Origin: Mycobacteroides sp. CBMA 271
Lineage (GTDB): Bacteria > Actinomycetota > Actinomycetes > Mycobacteriales > Mycobacteriaceae
Assembly (NCBI RefSeq): GCF_009729205.1
Contig: NZ_VTHB01000001.1
Span: 930,001-994,000, forward strand
Length of the DNA: 64,000 bases
Direction: 5' to 3'
Each line of letters starts with the position of its first letter. Within the stretch, counting starts at the first letter, position 1. The notes under the pieces were generated by a model, which had not been told where the DNA came from, ran no database searches, and was given only the letters and a program-made list of their open reading frames with translations. The position numbers and the translations under genes were made by a program. Below are positions 8,432-18,003 of this stretch, in pieces.

Positions 8432-10096
8432 TTACCTTCTGCGGCTCTTCTTACGCGGGGGCGGCAGCGCACCCTCGGTACGCAACCGGGCTGCGTGCTC
8501 AGCAAGCGCCTCGACCAGCGGACCGACGGCAGCGGTCTCCGGCTGCACATCCACCCGCAGGCCGAATTCGATTGCGGTCTCGGCGGTTTTGGGTCCGATG
8601 CACGCCACGATGGTGCGGGCGTGCGGCTTCCCGGCGATACCCACCAGGTTGCGGACGGTCGAGCTCGAGGTGAAGCACACGGCATCGAAGCCACCGGTCT
8701 TGATCATCTCGCGCGTCTGTGCCGCTGGCGGGGCCGCCCGCACGGTGCGGTAAGCCGTCACGTCATCGATTTCCCAGCCGCGCTCACGCAGGCCCTCGGC
8801 GAGGGTTTCGGTGGCGATATCGGCCCGGGGCAGCAGCACCCGGTTCACCGGATCGAAAACGTCGTCATGGGGCGGAAACTCGTCGAGCAGACCCAGCGAG
8901 GACTGCTCGCCCTCGGGGACGAGCTCGGGGTTAATACCGAAGGCGCGCACCTTGTCGGCGGTCGCCTGGCCCACGCACGCGATCTTCACACCGGAGAACG
9001 CGCGAGCATCCAGACCGAACTCGCCGAACTTCTCCCACACCGCACGCACCGCGTTGGTGGAGGTGAAGACCACCCACTGGTAGCGACCGTCGACCAAACC
9101 CTTGACGGCCCTTTCCATTTGGGCGGGGCTGCGCGGGGGCTCCACGGCGATGGTGGGCACCTCCACAGGCAGGGCTCCGTACCCGATGAGCTTGTCGCTC
9201 ATCTCGCCGGCCTGGTCCTTGGTGCGTGGCACCAACACGGTCCAGCCGTACAGTGCGCGGCTCTCCCACCAATTGAGCTTGCTGCGGCCACTCACCACGC
9301 GGCCGATCGTCAGCACCAAAGCACCGGTCATCGGTCCATGTGGGTCGTTGGCGTCCACCGGAACACCGTCGATCAGCGTGGCCAGCGTGGTCTCCACCGT
9401 GCGCTGCGCGCAGGTGGTGCCCTGCGCCGTCACCGCGACCAGAGTCTGATCGGAGAGCCCGTGCTCAAGAAGGGCCTTGGCGGCGTCGGGCACATGCGTG
9501 GGGGTTGCGTGCAGGATCAGGGGGCCGGGAGCGGCAGCCAGCGCCGCCCAGTCCACGTCACCACGTACGTCGGCGACGGTGTGCGCTGATCCCGGCGGCA
9601 GACCGGCGTAGGCGGGCACCGCGGTGCTCGACGACAGCCCGGGCAGGATCTCGAAGGCCACCTGGGTGCGGGTTACCGCGGTGACCTCAGCGAGCACCGA
9701 ATCGATCGACAGCGGGTCACCGGCGACCAGCCGCACGACATCCACGCCGTTCTTGGCCTCGGCAACCAAAGTCTTGGCGACATCGGCGGGATCGCCCAGT
9801 GCGGGACGAATGTCGATGGTGAGTACCGGCTCGGCGGCGGCCTCAGTGTCACCCGAAGTGGAAGCGTCATCGCTACCCACCGCGGGTTTGACGGGCGGAG
9901 ACCCGGCGGAAGGCAGGTCTGCGATGTCCAACGCGGAGCCGACGAGATCGAGCACCGCCTGCGGCACGTCGGGATCGGTGAACACCACCGTGGCACCGGT
10001 CAGCACCGCGCGCGCTCGAACCGTCAACAGACCAGGATCTCCGGGTCCGGAACCAACGAACAGGATGCGCCCTGGCTTCTTGCGCCCTCGGGTCAC
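8432..10096 (-). CDS. hemD: Fused uroporphyrinogen-III C-methyltransferase / synthase
   Basis: A 554-residue fusion as in other actinobacteria. The N-terminal half is a SAM-dependent tetrapyrrole methyltransferase-like domain ([15 protein letters not shown] near residues 15-29) and the C-terminal half, from about residue 290, is the HemD uroporphyrinogen-III synthase domain ([24 protein letters not shown]). It closes hydroxymethylbilane to uroporphyrinogen III, and the first domain may send some product to sirohaem or cobalamin. GTG start 10096 follows GGGAGGCA. A low-complexity acidic insert (about residues 60-85) interrupts the methyltransferase domain, so activity of that half is less certain. 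It is equivalent to Rv0511. Confidence 0.95.
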   Translation of the reverse strand: MTRGRKKPGRILFVGSGPGDPGLLTVRARAVLTGATVVFTDPDVPQAVLDLVGSALDIADLPSAGSPPVKPAVGSDDASTSGDTEAAAEPVLTIDIRPALGDPADVAKTLVAEAKNGVDVVRLVAGDPLSIDSVLAEVTAVTRTQVAFEILPGLSSSTAVPAYAGLPPGSAHTVADVRGDVDWAALAAAPGPLILHATPTHVPDAAKALLEHGLSDQTLVAVTAQGTTCAQRTVETTLATLIDGVPVDANDPHGPMTGALVLTIGRVVSGRSKLNWWESRALYGWTVLVPRTKDQAGEMSDKLIGYGALPVEVPTIAVEPPRSPAQMERAVKGLVDGRYQWVVFTSTNAVRAVWEKFGEFGLDARAFSGVKIACVGQATADKVRAFGINPELVPEGEQSSLGLLDEFPPHDDVFDPVNRVLLPRADIATETLAEGLRERGWEIDDVTAYRTVRAAPPAAQTREMIKTGGFDAVCFTSSSTVRNLVGIAGKPHARTIVACIGPKTAETAIEFGLRVDVQPETAAVGPLVEALAEHAARLRTEGALPPPRKKSRRR

Positions 10097-10142
10097 TACT
10101 GCCTCCCAATCAACGACGTTACGTCGCGCTATGCCGTGCCTA

Positions 10143-11063
10143 TCAACGGCCCATCAGTGCTCGCGCACCGAGATCAAGCAGCTCCCTCGCAACCGCGAGC
10201 CCTAGCTCTGCGGCCCGCTCAGGGGTGCCAATCCCGGAGGCCCGAATCACGTCAGATCCGTCCAGCGCCGCCGCACACCCGCGCAGCGACAGTTCGTCGA
10301 AGACGCGGCCATCCTCATCAATCGACTCGACCACCTCAGCGATCGCGCCGACCGGTGCGGTACACCCCGCCTCCAGCTCGGCAAGCAGCGCCCTTTCGGC
10401 AGTCACCGCGGCGCGCGAGTCGGTGTGATCGAGTTCCGCCAGCACAGCCACCAGATCGGTGGCCTCACTGCGGCACTCCACCGCCAGCGCTCCTTGAGCC
10501 GGTGCGGGCAACATCTGCACCGGCTCCAGTGACTCGGTGATGCGGTCCAGACGTCCGATACGGGCCAAACCCGCTCGAGCGACTACCACAGCATCAAGAT
10601 CACCGTTAGAGACCCTGCTCAACCTGGTATCCAGGTTGCCTCTTAGGGGGCGAATTTCCAAACCGAGACCCAGTGCTCTAAGCTGCGCGGCCCGTCGCGG
10701 CGACGAGGTACCGATGACGGATCCCGCGGGCAACTCCCCCAACACCAATCCGTCACGGGCCACGAGGGCGTCCCGATAGTCCTCACGAGGCGGAATGGCG
10801 GGGATGACGAACCGCGGATCGGCGGCCGTCGGCAAATCCTTGTAGGAATGCACGGCAACATCGACGACGTCATCGGCCATAGCCTCCCGAAGAGCGGCCG
10901 TGAACACCCCCACACCGATTTGCTCGACGGGTGCCGCAGACTGGTCCCCCGCCGTCGTCACGATCACCAGCTCGGCTTCGTGCCCATTCGCGCGCAGCGC
11001 ATCCCGGATTACCCCGGCCTGAGTCGTCGCTAACAGACTGCCGCGGGTACCAATTCGGATCAT
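10143..11063 (-). CDS. hemC: Porphobilinogen deaminase (hydroxymethylbilane synthase)
   Basis: Polymerises four porphobilinogens on a covalent dipyrromethane cofactor. The 306-residue protein shows the substrate-binding region [10 protein letters not shown] (71-80), [11 protein letters not shown] (118-128), and the cofactor-bearing cysteine Cys234 in [12 protein letters not shown] start at 11063. It lies between hemA (57 bases upstream) and hemD (46 bases downstream). It is equivalent to Rv0510. Confidence 0.97.
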   Translation of the reverse strand: MIRIGTRGSLLATTQAGVIRDALRANGHEAELVIVTTAGDQSAAPVEQIGVGVFTAALREAMADDVVDVAVHSYKDLPTAADPRFVIPAIPPREDYRDALVARDGLVLGELPAGSVIGTSSPRRAAQLRALGLGLEIRPLRGNLDTRLSRVSNGDLDAVVVARAGLARIGRLDRITESLEPVQMLPAPAQGALAVECRSEATDLVAVLAELDHTDSRAAVTAERALLAELEAGCTAPVGAIAEVVESIDEDGRVFDELSLRGCAAALDGSDVIRASGIGTPERAAELGLAVARELLDLGARALMGR

Positions 11064-11120
11064 GGATGAGCCTCTCGGGCGAAGACAGTCGGAATCAACG
11101 AGCCAGATGGGTAATGACGA

Positions 11121-12476
11121 TCAACCACGGCTCTGTTCGCGTGTGTTTTTGGCCAATTCCGGTGCAGCCAGCGGTAATTCACCCGCAGTGGCCACTGCCT
11201 CCACGGCGTGCGGGTCGAGCTCGAAGAGCTCCCGCAGCGCCTCGGCGTAACTGTCCCCGCCGGGTGCCGAAGCCAGCTGCTTCACCCGCACCGTGGGGGC
11301 GTGCAAAAGCTTGTCGACGACACGGCGAACCGTCTTGGCGACCTCGTCGCGTTCGGTACCGGCCAAGCTCGGCAGGCGCCCGTCCAGGCGCAGCAGCTCG
11401 GCCTCCACCACCTCGGCGGCCCGCTGACGCAACGCCGTCACCGTCGGGGTGACCTCGGCCATCCGCTCACCGGTCAGATACCGAGCGACCTCGTCGTTGA
11501 CGATCTGGCGGGCCGCACCCGCATCGTTGGCGGCCGCACGCGCGGTGGGCTCACGCTGGATGCGCTCCATGTCCACCACGACCACACCGGGCAGCCCGGC
11601 CACCGTCGGATCGACGTCGCGCGGCATGCCCAGGTCGCAGAACACCAGTTGACGTCCGCCGCCCAGCGCTCGGTGCACGTCGGCCAGCGAGATCACCGGG
11701 CGCACCGCGCCGGTGCACGACACCACCACATCGGCCTGTGCCAGCGCCTCGTCCATGTTGTCCAGCGTGATGGCGTGCGCGTTGATACCGGCCTCGCGAG
11801 CGGTCGCGGCGAGCCGCTGCGCACGCTCGGCGCTGCGGTTGACGATCCACAAGTTGTCGATACCGGCACGGATCAGTTGTGCGGTGGCCAAGGATCCCAT
11901 CGCGCCGGCGCCGACAACGGCGGCGGTGCGTCCGGGCAGGCCGTCGAGCTTGCGAGCGGCCAGATCCAGCGCCACCGACACCACCGAGGCGCCCGCCGCA
12001 TCAATGCCGGTCTCCGAATGCACCCGCTTGCCCACACGCAGCGCACTCTGCGACAGCTCGTGCAGCACCCGGCCCACCGCCTGATGCGCTTCGGCGGTGG
12101 CGTAGGCGTTGCGCACCTGGCCCAGCACCTGCTGCTCGCCGATGACCATGGAGTCCAGGCCGCTTGCCACCGCGAAGAGGTGCTCGACGGCGGCCTCGCT
12201 GTACCGGACGTAGGCGTACTTGGTGAGCTCGTTCATATTCAACGCGGCGTGCTGGGCGATGGCCTCACCGATGACTGTCAGACCGCCGTGAAAGGCCTCG
12301 ACCACGGCATATACCTCGATGCGGTTGCACGTCGAGAGCACCATGACCTCGGAAACGAGGGGGGATTGCAGAATCTGTTCGATGATCTTGGGCTGGTCGG
12401 ACTCGCCGATCGCCAATTTCTCCAGCACCGGCACGGGGGCGCTACGGTGCGAGGCTCCGAACAGCAGCACACTCAC
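11121..12476 (-). CDS. hemA: Glutamyl-tRNA reductase
   Basis: First committed step of C5 haem synthesis: NADPH-dependent reduction of glutamyl-tRNA to glutamate-1-semialdehyde. The 451-residue protein has the catalytic Cys50 in [10 protein letters not shown], the NADPH-domain signature [11 protein letters not shown] (188-198) and the C-terminal dimerisation helices. The start is GTG 12476 ([14 protein letters not shown] follows, as in homologues). That GTG overlaps the TGA of a 35-codon upstream ORF as GTGA, implying translational coupling. HemA is the usual control point of the pathway, which makes the upstream ORF noteworthy. It is equivalent to Rv0509. Confidence 0.97.
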   Translation of the reverse strand: MSVLLFGASHRSAPVPVLEKLAIGESDQPKIIEQILQSPLVSEVMVLSTCNRIEVYAVVEAFHGGLTVIGEAIAQHAALNMNELTKYAYVRYSEAAVEHLFAVASGLDSMVIGEQQVLGQVRNAYATAEAHQAVGRVLHELSQSALRVGKRVHSETGIDAAGASVVSVALDLAARKLDGLPGRTAAVVGAGAMGSLATAQLIRAGIDNLWIVNRSAERAQRLAATAREAGINAHAITLDNMDEALAQADVVVSCTGAVRPVISLADVHRALGGGRQLVFCDLGMPRDVDPTVAGLPGVVVVDMERIQREPTARAAANDAGAARQIVNDEVARYLTGERMAEVTPTVTALRQRAAEVVEAELLRLDGRLPSLAGTERDEVAKTVRRVVDKLLHAPTVRVKQLASAPGGDSYAEALRELFELDPHAVEAVATAGELPLAAPELAKNTREQSRG

Positions 12477-12580
12477 CGCAGGTCACTCCGAAAACAGCGC
12501 GGACAGGCTACATCCCCAGCGTGAGGCTCTTCGCGCAAGCGGCTCATCAGTGCCGTCTGTTCTTCGCGCACGCGGCTCAT
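12473..12580 (-). CDS. Short upstream ORF coupled to hemA (possible leader peptide)
   Basis: A 35-codon ORF starts at ATG 12580, 9 bases after a GGGAG ribosome-site-like sequence, and its TGA (12475-12473) overlaps the GTG of hemA. The peptide begins with two near-identical 11-residue units, [11 protein letters not shown] and [11 protein letters not shown], then [13 protein letters not shown] with a CPRC pair. The repeat in DNA has a 33-bp period, so it keeps frame. The coupling and the Cys pair suggest a regulatory leader, sensing cysteine, metal or haem status, or merely a ribosome-delivery ORF. The repeat could instead be a dispersed genomic motif that happens to be open. It is too short to prove by inspection. 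Confidence 0.5.
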   Translation of the reverse strand: MSRVREEQTALMSRLREEPHAGDVACPRCFRSDLR

Positions 12581-12582
12581 CA
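12529..12582. repeat. Two 21-bp direct repeats, 33-bp period, upstream of hemA
   Basis: CTTCGCGCAAGCGGCTCATCA at 12529-12549 recurs at 12562-12582 with a single change (A to C). The two copies encode the repeated MSRxREE units of the short upstream ORF on the minus strand. They lie between hemA and the glutaredoxin-like gene, where a promoter or leader would be expected. Whether the unit is dispersed elsewhere in the genome cannot be judged here. Confidence 0.7.
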
Positions 12583-12667
12583 CCGGCCAGCTCCCTTGCT
12601 TTGGTGAGGGTCGAACTTCTAGAACGGTAGCCCGTAAATAGCCAGTGGGCAAAATCCAAACAGCCTG

Positions 12668-12922
12668 TTATTTGTCCCGTTTCAGGTCGGCCCGAAGCCG
12701 CGGTTCATCGACTTCCCAATAGCTGTGCTCGTGACCGTCCAGCAGCACCACGGGCAGACGGTCGCCGAACTCTGCCCGCAGCGAAGAATCGGTGACCGCC
12801 GCCTCGTCCACATCGGTCACCGTGAGCGGGACATCGAACTCGTCGGCGAGGGCCCGCAGCTCGCGGTGCGCCTGTTCGCACGCCGAGCAGCCCATCCGGG
12901 TCAGCAGCGTTAGCGACGTCAT
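12668..12922 (-). CDS. Glutaredoxin-like thiol protein (DUF836, Rv0508-like)
   Basis: An 84-residue thioredoxin-fold protein with the N-terminal beta strand LTLLTR followed by the redox pair Cys12-x-x-Cys15 (GCSAC), then a short helix, LTVTDVDEA, and the cis-Pro region [11 protein letters not shown]. It fits the DUF836 glutaredoxin family, which commonly sits next to hemA in mycobacteria (Rv0508). It lies 87 bases upstream of the short hemA leader ORF on the same strand, so it may be in the same transcription unit. The redox partner is unknown. Confidence 0.88.
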   Translation of the reverse strand: MTSLTLLTRMGCSACEQAHRELRALADEFDVPLTVTDVDEAAVTDSSLRAEFGDRLPVVLLDGHEHSYWEVDEPRLRADLKRDK

Positions 12923-13020
12923 ATGCCAATTCTGCCACCAGGTCCCCGCGCAGCCCGCGCCGCTCAGTAGGGTTGAACCGCATTCGGAAACGGCGCACAG
13001 GAAGGGCGGGTAAGCCAGGC

Positions 13021-13956
13021 ATGACCAGCCCCCAGATCAACGGCGAACCCCCTGCCGAAGGCTCCCCGGACGAGCAGCCGCTCGTCGACGCTGCGGCGCA
13101 GGAGCTGGCCGAGGATGTAGCACGGGCCGCGTCCTTCGCCGAGGCCGACGCGGCAGCGGAAGTCGAGGAGGCACCCGGTCCCCCGCCGGCAGATCTCACG
13201 GCGGCGGCGTTCTTCGACGTCGATAACACGTTGGTACACGGGTCTTCGCTGGTCCATTTCGGCCGCGGCCTGGCGCAGCGCGATTACTTCCAGTACTCGG
13301 ACATGCTTCAGTTCGTCTGGGCGCAGGCGAAGTTCCGGTTGACGGGTCGCGAGAACTCCGACGATGTCGCAGCCGGTCGCCAGAAGGCGCTGTCGTTCAT
13401 CGAAGGCCGCAGCGTCGACGAATTGGTCTCGCTCAGCGAGGAGATCTACGACGAGACGATCGCCGAGAAGATCTGGCCGGGAACCCGCGCGCTGACGCAG
13501 ATGCACCTCGATGCGGGACAACAGGTGTGGCTGGTGACCGCGACGCCCAAGGAGCTTGCGGACACCATCGCGCGGCGGCTAGGGCTCACCGGCGCGCTGG
13601 GCACGGTCGCCGAATCAGTGGATGGGGTGTTCACCGGACGGCTCGTCGGCGACATCTTGCACGGGCCAGGCAAGGCGCGCGCGGTACGCAACCTGGCCAT
13701 CCGTAACGGCCTGAACCTCAAACGCTGCACCGCGTACAGCGACAGCGTCAACGATGTGCCGATGCTCTCGCTCGTCGGTACCGCAGTGGCCATCAATCCC
13801 GACGCGGAGCTACGGGATGTGGCACGGCGCCGCGGGTGGGAGGTCCGCGACTTCCGCACCGCCCGCAAGGCGGCCCGCGTCGGTGTTCCGTCAGCGGTAC
13901 TGCTCGGCGCCGCGGGCGGAGCATTGGCGGCCGCGCTGGCCCGTCGAGAGAAGTGA
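13021..13956 (+). CDS. serB1: HAD-IB phosphatase, SerB1-like (Rv0505c homologue)
   Basis: A 311-residue HAD-superfamily hydrolase. The catalytic motif FFDVDNTLV places the nucleophile at Asp66 and the acid/base at Asp68. The motif [11 protein letters not shown] supplies the serine/threonine of motif II, and [11 protein letters not shown] the acidic motif III. The start is ATG 13021 after AGGAAGGGCGGG. The first 57 residues are an acidic Ala/Glu/Pro-rich tail of low complexity. Annotated family members are called phosphoserine phosphatases, but HAD-IB proteins of this type may act on other phosphomonoesters, so the substrate is uncertain. It diverges from the glutaredoxin-like gene. Confidence 0.85.
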   Translation: MTSPQINGEPPAEGSPDEQPLVDAAAQELAEDVARAASFAEADAAAEVEEAPGPPPADLTAAAFFDVDNTLVHGSSLVHFGRGLAQRDYFQYSDMLQFVWAQAKFRLTGRENSDDVAAGRQKALSFIEGRSVDELVSLSEEIYDETIAEKIWPGTRALTQMHLDAGQQVWLVTATPKELADTIARRLGLTGALGTVAESVDGVFTGRLVGDILHGPGKARAVRNLAIRNGLNLKRCTAYSDSVNDVPMLSLVGTAVAINPDAELRDVARRRGWEVRDFRTARKAARVGVPSAVLLGAAGGALAAALARREK

Positions 13957-14043
13957 CCGTCACGCATTACCGCTGCTGATAGGCTCAGCGCCGCTCGAAC
14001 TGCCTCGATTCTTCACTGACCTTGCTGCGAAATGAGTTAATCC

Positions 14044-14511
14044 ATGGCTATCCGCCAAGACATCATCGGAACTCACTACCGCTACCCCGATTACTTCGAG
14101 GTCGGCCGCGAGAAGATGCGTGAATTCGCCTCGGCCATCAAGGACGAGTGCGAGGTGAACTCCGGCGTCGTTGCCCCCGTCACCTTTCTGGCGGTCGCGG
14201 GCCGGCGCGTGCAACACAAGATCTTCACCGAGATGGATCTGCCCATCAACGTGGCGCGGGTGCTGCACCGCGACCAGAAGCTCAAGTTCCATCGCCCGGT
14301 CCGGGTCGGCGACAAACTGTATTTCGACAGCTACTTGGACAGCGTGCTGGAGTCGCACGGCATGGTGACCGCCGAGGTGCGCGCCGAAGTCACCGACGCC
14401 AGCGGCGAGCCGGTCGCGACGAGCATCGTCACCATGATCGGCGAGGCGGAGGGGCACGAAACCGACACGGCCTCCATGGCCGCCAATATCGCCTCTCATC
14501 GCAAGGGCTAG
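14044..14511 (+). CDS. Rv0504c-like UPF0336 protein (HadA/HadC-type hot-dog fold)
   Basis: A 155-residue protein of the mycobacterial UPF0336 family, which includes the HadA and HadC subunits of the (3R)-hydroxyacyl-ACP dehydratase of fatty-acid synthase II. Family signatures are [12 protein letters not shown] near residues 41-52, [19 protein letters not shown] near 76-95, and a beta-rich C-terminal half. HadA and HadC lack their own catalytic dyad and pair with HadB; this orphan copy has no HadB partner adjacent. It follows serB1 on the same strand, as in M. tuberculosis. The stop lies in CTAG 14508-14511, shared with the AraC gene. Confidence 0.85.
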   Translation: MAIRQDIIGTHYRYPDYFEVGREKMREFASAIKDECEVNSGVVAPVTFLAVAGRRVQHKIFTEMDLPINVARVLHRDQKLKFHRPVRVGDKLYFDSYLDSVLESHGMVTAEVRAEVTDASGEPVATSIVTMIGEAEGHETDTASMAANIASHRKG

Positions 14512-15512
14512 ATGCGCCTTCGGCTAAAACGGAAGGCGCTGGGAGTGGTTCCGAACCAGCGCTTGCAGGATCGGGTGAACACACTCTGCTCGGCGTAGCC
14601 AAGCTGCCGGCTCACATGCCCCAGACTCAGATCGGTATCGGAGAGCAGCCGCTCGGCGGCCTCACGGCGGGTCTCGTCCACGAGCTCGGCGAAGGTGGTG
14701 TCCTCGGCGGAAAGTCGTCGCTGCAGCGCCTTCGGATGCACACCGAGATGTAATGCGATGTCTTCCAATCCGATCGCCCCGGTGGGCAGCAGCTGCCGGA
14801 TGAGGATCCGGGCCATCTGACTGGAATCCGGTTTGCGGTTGGCGAGGGTGCCCGTCAAGTAGTCGATGGCGGTCTGGTGCACGAGAAGGTCTTTGGGCAG
14901 CGATCTCTGCATGTCGGCAGCGCGCAGGGTGAACCCGCCGACGGGCTCACAGAAGTACGACTGGCAGCCGAAGTACCGCTGGTATCCCGATGCCGCGGTG
15001 AGGGCTTGGTGCGGCAGGTGAACAGATACGGGCCGATAATTGCTGCCGAGGAAATGGTGCAACACCCGCAGTGTGACACCCAAGGACAGCTCGACCGCCT
15101 GTGCCTGCGGCGGCGCCGGGTTGAGTAGATACTCGAACTCAAACCGGCACAGTGCAGGATCGGGATGACCGGTGATCCGGGCGTTGATGGCGGGACAGTA
15201 TGCGGCCATGAACTTTTCGAGGATGGCGAAGGCATCGGACACGGTCGCCGCGGTGCGTGCCGCCAACCCGACGGGCCCCAGAATCTCGATACCCTGCCGC
15301 CGAGCCAATTGCCGTCCGAAGTCGGGCGCCTTCAAGGCCACGGCGGTGTCCTCCAGCGCGCGTGCCCCATTCGGCAAGGAGATGAAACGCTCATAGGATC
15401 CGGCGTCGGCGGGCGAAACCCGGGCCCCGGCAAGCAGTTTGCTGCCATCGCCGCCGAGCTCGGCCACCAGTTGGTGGTAATTGGTCAGCGCCGAGCCTCT
15501 GATCACCGACAT
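14508..15512 (-). CDS. AraC-family transcriptional regulator
   Basis: A 334-residue regulator from ATG 15512; the frame extends to TTG 15548, but the ATG gives the family-typical start. The N-terminal two-thirds match the arabinose-binding-like domain common in mycobacterial AraC proteins ([31 protein letters not shown]). The C-terminal two-helix HTH domain includes [20 protein letters not shown] and [29 protein letters not shown]. It diverges from the DUF1254 lipoprotein gene, with a phased TGTC array in between, so regulation of that operon and of itself is likely. Confidence 0.92.
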   Translation of the reverse strand: MSVIRGSALTNYHQLVAELGGDGSKLLAGARVSPADAGSYERFISLPNGARALEDTAVALKAPDFGRQLARRQGIEILGPVGLAARTAATVSDAFAILEKFMAAYCPAINARITGHPDPALCRFEFEYLLNPAPPQAQAVELSLGVTLRVLHHFLGSNYRPVSVHLPHQALTAASGYQRYFGCQSYFCEPVGGFTLRAADMQRSLPKDLLVHQTAIDYLTGTLANRKPDSSQMARILIRQLLPTGAIGLEDIALHLGVHPKALQRRLSAEDTTFAELVDETRREAAERLLSDTDLSLGHVSRQLGYAEQSVFTRSCKRWFGTTPSAFRFSRRRI

Positions 15513-15548
15513 GTCCCAAACTGTCAAATAATTGTCGTCCAATGTCAA
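15512..15548. promoter_or_regulatory. Phased TGTC array, likely AraC binding site
   Basis: TGTC occurs at 15512, 15522, 15533 and 15543, spaced 10, 11 and 10 bases, twice extended to TGTCAA. Direct repeats at helical period on one DNA face are typical of AraC-family sites. The first copy overlaps the ATG of the AraC gene, which fits autorepression, and the array is 74-110 bases upstream of the divergent lipoprotein start. Confidence 0.5.
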
Positions 15549-15621
15549 GACAAGCAGGTCGGAAGTGCTGCACGATCAACGTTCGGCGATCTGGATCGCC
15601 ACAACAGGAAAGGGTGGGCCC

Positions 15622-17055
15622 GTGAAGATTTGGTGTACGCAGTGGACCAGATTACTGGTCATCGTGAGCACTGCCGCGTTGGCGGCTGGACTCACGGGAT
15701 GCTCGAAAGAACCCAAATCTGAGCAACTTTCGCCCGCCGACGCCAAGGGCATCGCCATGGATGCGTATGTCTACGGCTACTCGCTGGTCACGGTGGAGAT
15801 GACCCGCCGCATCATGACCAACGTCGAGAAGATTGAATCTCCGCGCGCGCCAATGGGACAGCTCATGCGGATGCGGGAGTATCCGAACGCTCAGTTCCGG
15901 GATATCACGGCTCCGAACGCCGACACCCTCTATACCAACGGCTTCATCGACGTCGCCAAGGAACCGTGGGTGCTGAGCCTGCCCGAGGCCAACGACCGGT
16001 ACTACCTGTTCCCGATGCTCGATGGGTGGTCCAATGTCTTCGAAGTTCCCGGCAAGCGCACCACGGGCACCGGACCGCAGACTTATGCCATCACCGGCCC
16101 CGGCTGGAAAGGCACACTGCCCCAAGGCGTCAAGGAGTACAAGTCGCCGACATCCATCGTGTGGCTGCTCGGCCGCACGTACTGCACGGGCACGCCGGAA
16201 GACTATGCCGCTGTCCACAAGTTGCAGGACGAGACCACGCTGGTGCCGCTGAGCTCGTACGGCAAGCCATACACCCCGCCGGCCGGCAAGGTGGACCCGA
16301 GCATCGATATGAAAACCCCTGTGCGCGATCAGGTGAACAAACTGAGCACCAAGGAGTACTTCGATCTGCTGGCCTCTCTGATGAGGGACAACCCACCCGC
16401 CGAGGCCGATAAGCCCATGGTGGAGAAGATGGCCAAGATCGGCATCGAGGCCGGCAAGCCCTTCGACCTCGACAAGCTCGGCGCCGGAACCGTCGGCGAG
16501 CTGCAGTCGGTGCCCAAGGAAGCCTTCGCCAAGATCATGGCCCATTTCAAGGATGCCGGCGACAACATCAACGGCTGGGTATTCACCACGAAGACGGGCC
16601 AATACGGCACCGAGTACCTGCAGCGCGCGACGATCGCCGCCATCGGTCTGGGCGCCAACCGGCCTCAAGACGCCGTCTACCCCACCTCAGAGGTCGACAG
16701 CACCGGTGAGCCCTACGACGGCGCGAACAAGTACACGCTGCACTTCGCCAAGGATCAGCTGCCTCCCGCCGAGGGATTCTGGTCGCTGACGATGTACGAC
16801 GAGGGCTACTTCTTCGTGGACAACCCGCTCAACCGCTACACGCTGAGCCAGCGCAACACGCTCACTCCGAACGCCGATGGTTCGGTGGATCTGTATCTGC
16901 AGCGCGAGAACCCGGGACCCGAGAGGGAAGCGAACTGGCTGCCCGCACCGGCCGGGAAGTTCAACCTCATGCTTCGCCTGTATTGGCCCAAGGAAACGCC
17001 GCCGTCGATCATTGACGGCACTTGGAAACCGCCTGCCGTTCAACGTGTCCCCTGA
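15622..17055 (+). CDS. DUF1254/DUF1214-family lipoprotein
   Basis: A 477-residue exported lipoprotein: GTG 15622 follows AGGAAAGGG, then a basic start, a hydrophobic stretch and a lipobox (LTGC, Cys27). The mature protein begins with an N-terminal DUF1254 domain (AYVYGYSLVTVEMTRR; NADTLYTNGFIDVAKEPWVL; RYYLFPMLDGWSNVFEVPGK) and ends with DUF1214 (AKDQLPPAEGFWSLTMYD; NRYTLSQRN; NWLPAPAGKFNLMLRLYWP). The two domains usually occur together; biochemical activity is not established. It leads a three-gene exported cluster and is divergent from the AraC gene, which probably controls it. Confidence 0.88.
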   Translation: MKIWCTQWTRLLVIVSTAALAAGLTGCSKEPKSEQLSPADAKGIAMDAYVYGYSLVTVEMTRRIMTNVEKIESPRAPMGQLMRMREYPNAQFRDITAPNADTLYTNGFIDVAKEPWVLSLPEANDRYYLFPMLDGWSNVFEVPGKRTTGTGPQTYAITGPGWKGTLPQGVKEYKSPTSIVWLLGRTYCTGTPEDYAAVHKLQDETTLVPLSSYGKPYTPPAGKVDPSIDMKTPVRDQVNKLSTKEYFDLLASLMRDNPPAEADKPMVEKMAKIGIEAGKPFDLDKLGAGTVGELQSVPKEAFAKIMAHFKDAGDNINGWVFTTKTGQYGTEYLQRATIAAIGLGANRPQDAVYPTSEVDSTGEPYDGANKYTLHFAKDQLPPAEGFWSLTMYDEGYFFVDNPLNRYTLSQRNTLTPNADGSVDLYLQRENPGPEREANWLPAPAGKFNLMLRLYWPKETPPSIIDGTWKPPAVQRVP

Positions 17056-17069
17056 TCTGAGGAGTCCAT

Positions 17070-17423
17070 ATGAAACTGATTGCCACAAGCCTGTTCACCG
17101 CTCTCGGCGCCGCGGCGCTCATCACCGCTGCGGTCGCGAACGCCGAACCGGACCGCCCGGACAACTGCACGGCGGCCGACCTGGCCGGCGTTTCGGCGGG
17201 CGTCGCGGCGTCCACGTCGAGCTACCTGTTCACCCATCCGGACGTCAACGAATTCTTCACCGGCCTGCAGGGGCGTCCGCACCCAGAGGTGCAAGCCGCA
17301 GTGAAGGGCTACATGGAGGCCAACCCGGACACGGCAGCAGAGCTGCGCGGCATTCGGCAGCCGCTCGTCGATCTGCGGGACCGATGCCAGCTGCCCGCCG
17401 CCGCACCGCAGGTACAGCCATGA
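17070..17423 (+). CDS. Secreted hemophore-like haem-binding protein
   Basis: A 117-residue secreted protein with a signal peptide (MKLIATSLFTALGAAALITA, cleavage near NAEP). The mature part is helical, with NCTAADLAGVSAGVAAST, SYLFTHPDVNEFFT and a second Cys in LRDRCQL, matching the mycobacterial hemophore-related family (Rv0203 type). By analogy it may bind haem outside the cell. It starts 15 bases after the DUF1254 gene and overlaps the next gene as ATGA. Haem binding is inferred from the family only. Confidence 0.85.
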   Translation: MKLIATSLFTALGAAALITAAVANAEPDRPDNCTAADLAGVSAGVAASTSSYLFTHPDVNEFFTGLQGRPHPEVQAAVKGYMEANPDTAAELRGIRQPLVDLRDRCQLPAAAPQVQP

Positions 17424-17707
17424 AGCGCCTAGTGGGTACGGCGATTGCGTTGCTGGCCGGGCCGGCGGCGCTGATCGTCATCGCGCCGTCCGGCACGGCC
17501 AACGCCGACGTATGCGTGGGAGCCGGACGACGTGTGCAGGTCAGCGGCTGCGCCAACATCGCCGACGCGGTGCAACCGTACGTGCCTCCCCCGGCGTACT
17601 ACGCCCCGATGCCGGAGGATCCTCCACCACCACCTCCGGGGCCGAATGTCAGTGCGTGCGTGCACTACAACGGCCGCTGGGTGAGCGCTGGAGGCTGCAA
17701 CCCCTAG
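17420..17707 (+). CDS. Small secreted proline-rich protein
   Basis: A 95-residue protein from ATG 17420, in ATGA overlap with the hemophore-like gene. A signal peptide (LLAGPAALIVIAPSGTANA) should be cleaved after Ala29 or so, leaving a mature peptide with four cysteines (DVCVG, SGCAN, SACVH, GGCNP) and a Pro run (EDPPPPPPGPN). The paired Cys pattern suggests two disulphides. Its stop lies in CTAG 17704-17707 shared with the next, convergent gene. Function unknown; co-expression with the hemophore-like protein is likely. Confidence 0.75.
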   Translation: MKRLVGTAIALLAGPAALIVIAPSGTANADVCVGAGRRVQVSGCANIADAVQPYVPPPAYYAPMPEDPPPPPPGPNVSACVHYNGRWVSAGGCNP

Positions 17708-17928
17708 CGGGTGATGTACTCGACGAGCGCCGGGTGCAGCCGGTGCCGGCCAAAATCGGCGGCCGGGTCGGGCCGCCAAAAGATCGGCAGGTCGTTCTCC
17801 TCGGCTGCGCGATGGCATTTGATCAGCAGCTCATCATTCAGGGGTTCGACAGCCCGCTGGCTCAGTGCTGATTTGAGCTCGTCGGGCAGTGCCCTCCAGA
17901 TTGCTTCAGGGTTCAGATCCTCGGTCAC
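17704..17928 (-). CDS. Small cytoplasmic protein, function unknown
   Basis: A 74-residue protein with no signal or membrane segment. It is helical and acidic at the start (MTEDLNPEAIWRALPDELKSAL) and ends in FGRHRLHPALVEYITR. The start ATG 17928 and codon bias are plausible. It is convergent with the secreted protein and shares its CTAG. No family recognised. Confidence 0.55.
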   Translation of the reverse strand: MTEDLNPEAIWRALPDELKSALSQRAVEPLNDELLIKCHRAAEENDLPIFWRPDPAADFGRHRLHPALVEYITR

Positions 17929-18003
17929 ACAGCGCCTCTCACTCTTGCCCAGGGCACTGACCAGTGCCCTGGAGTCGCTTTTCCCGACCAGATCCTGGGT
18001 TGA

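Noticed and set aside
8321..9589. Plus-strand open frame of 422 codons opposite hemD
   Set aside because: It is a shadow of hemD; the residue mix (Arg/His/Gly-rich, low in hydrophobics) and lack of a ribosome site do not fit a real gene.
11208..12524. Plus-strand open frame of 438 codons opposite hemA
   Set aside because: It is a high-GC antisense shadow; no family features, and codon bias belongs to hemA.
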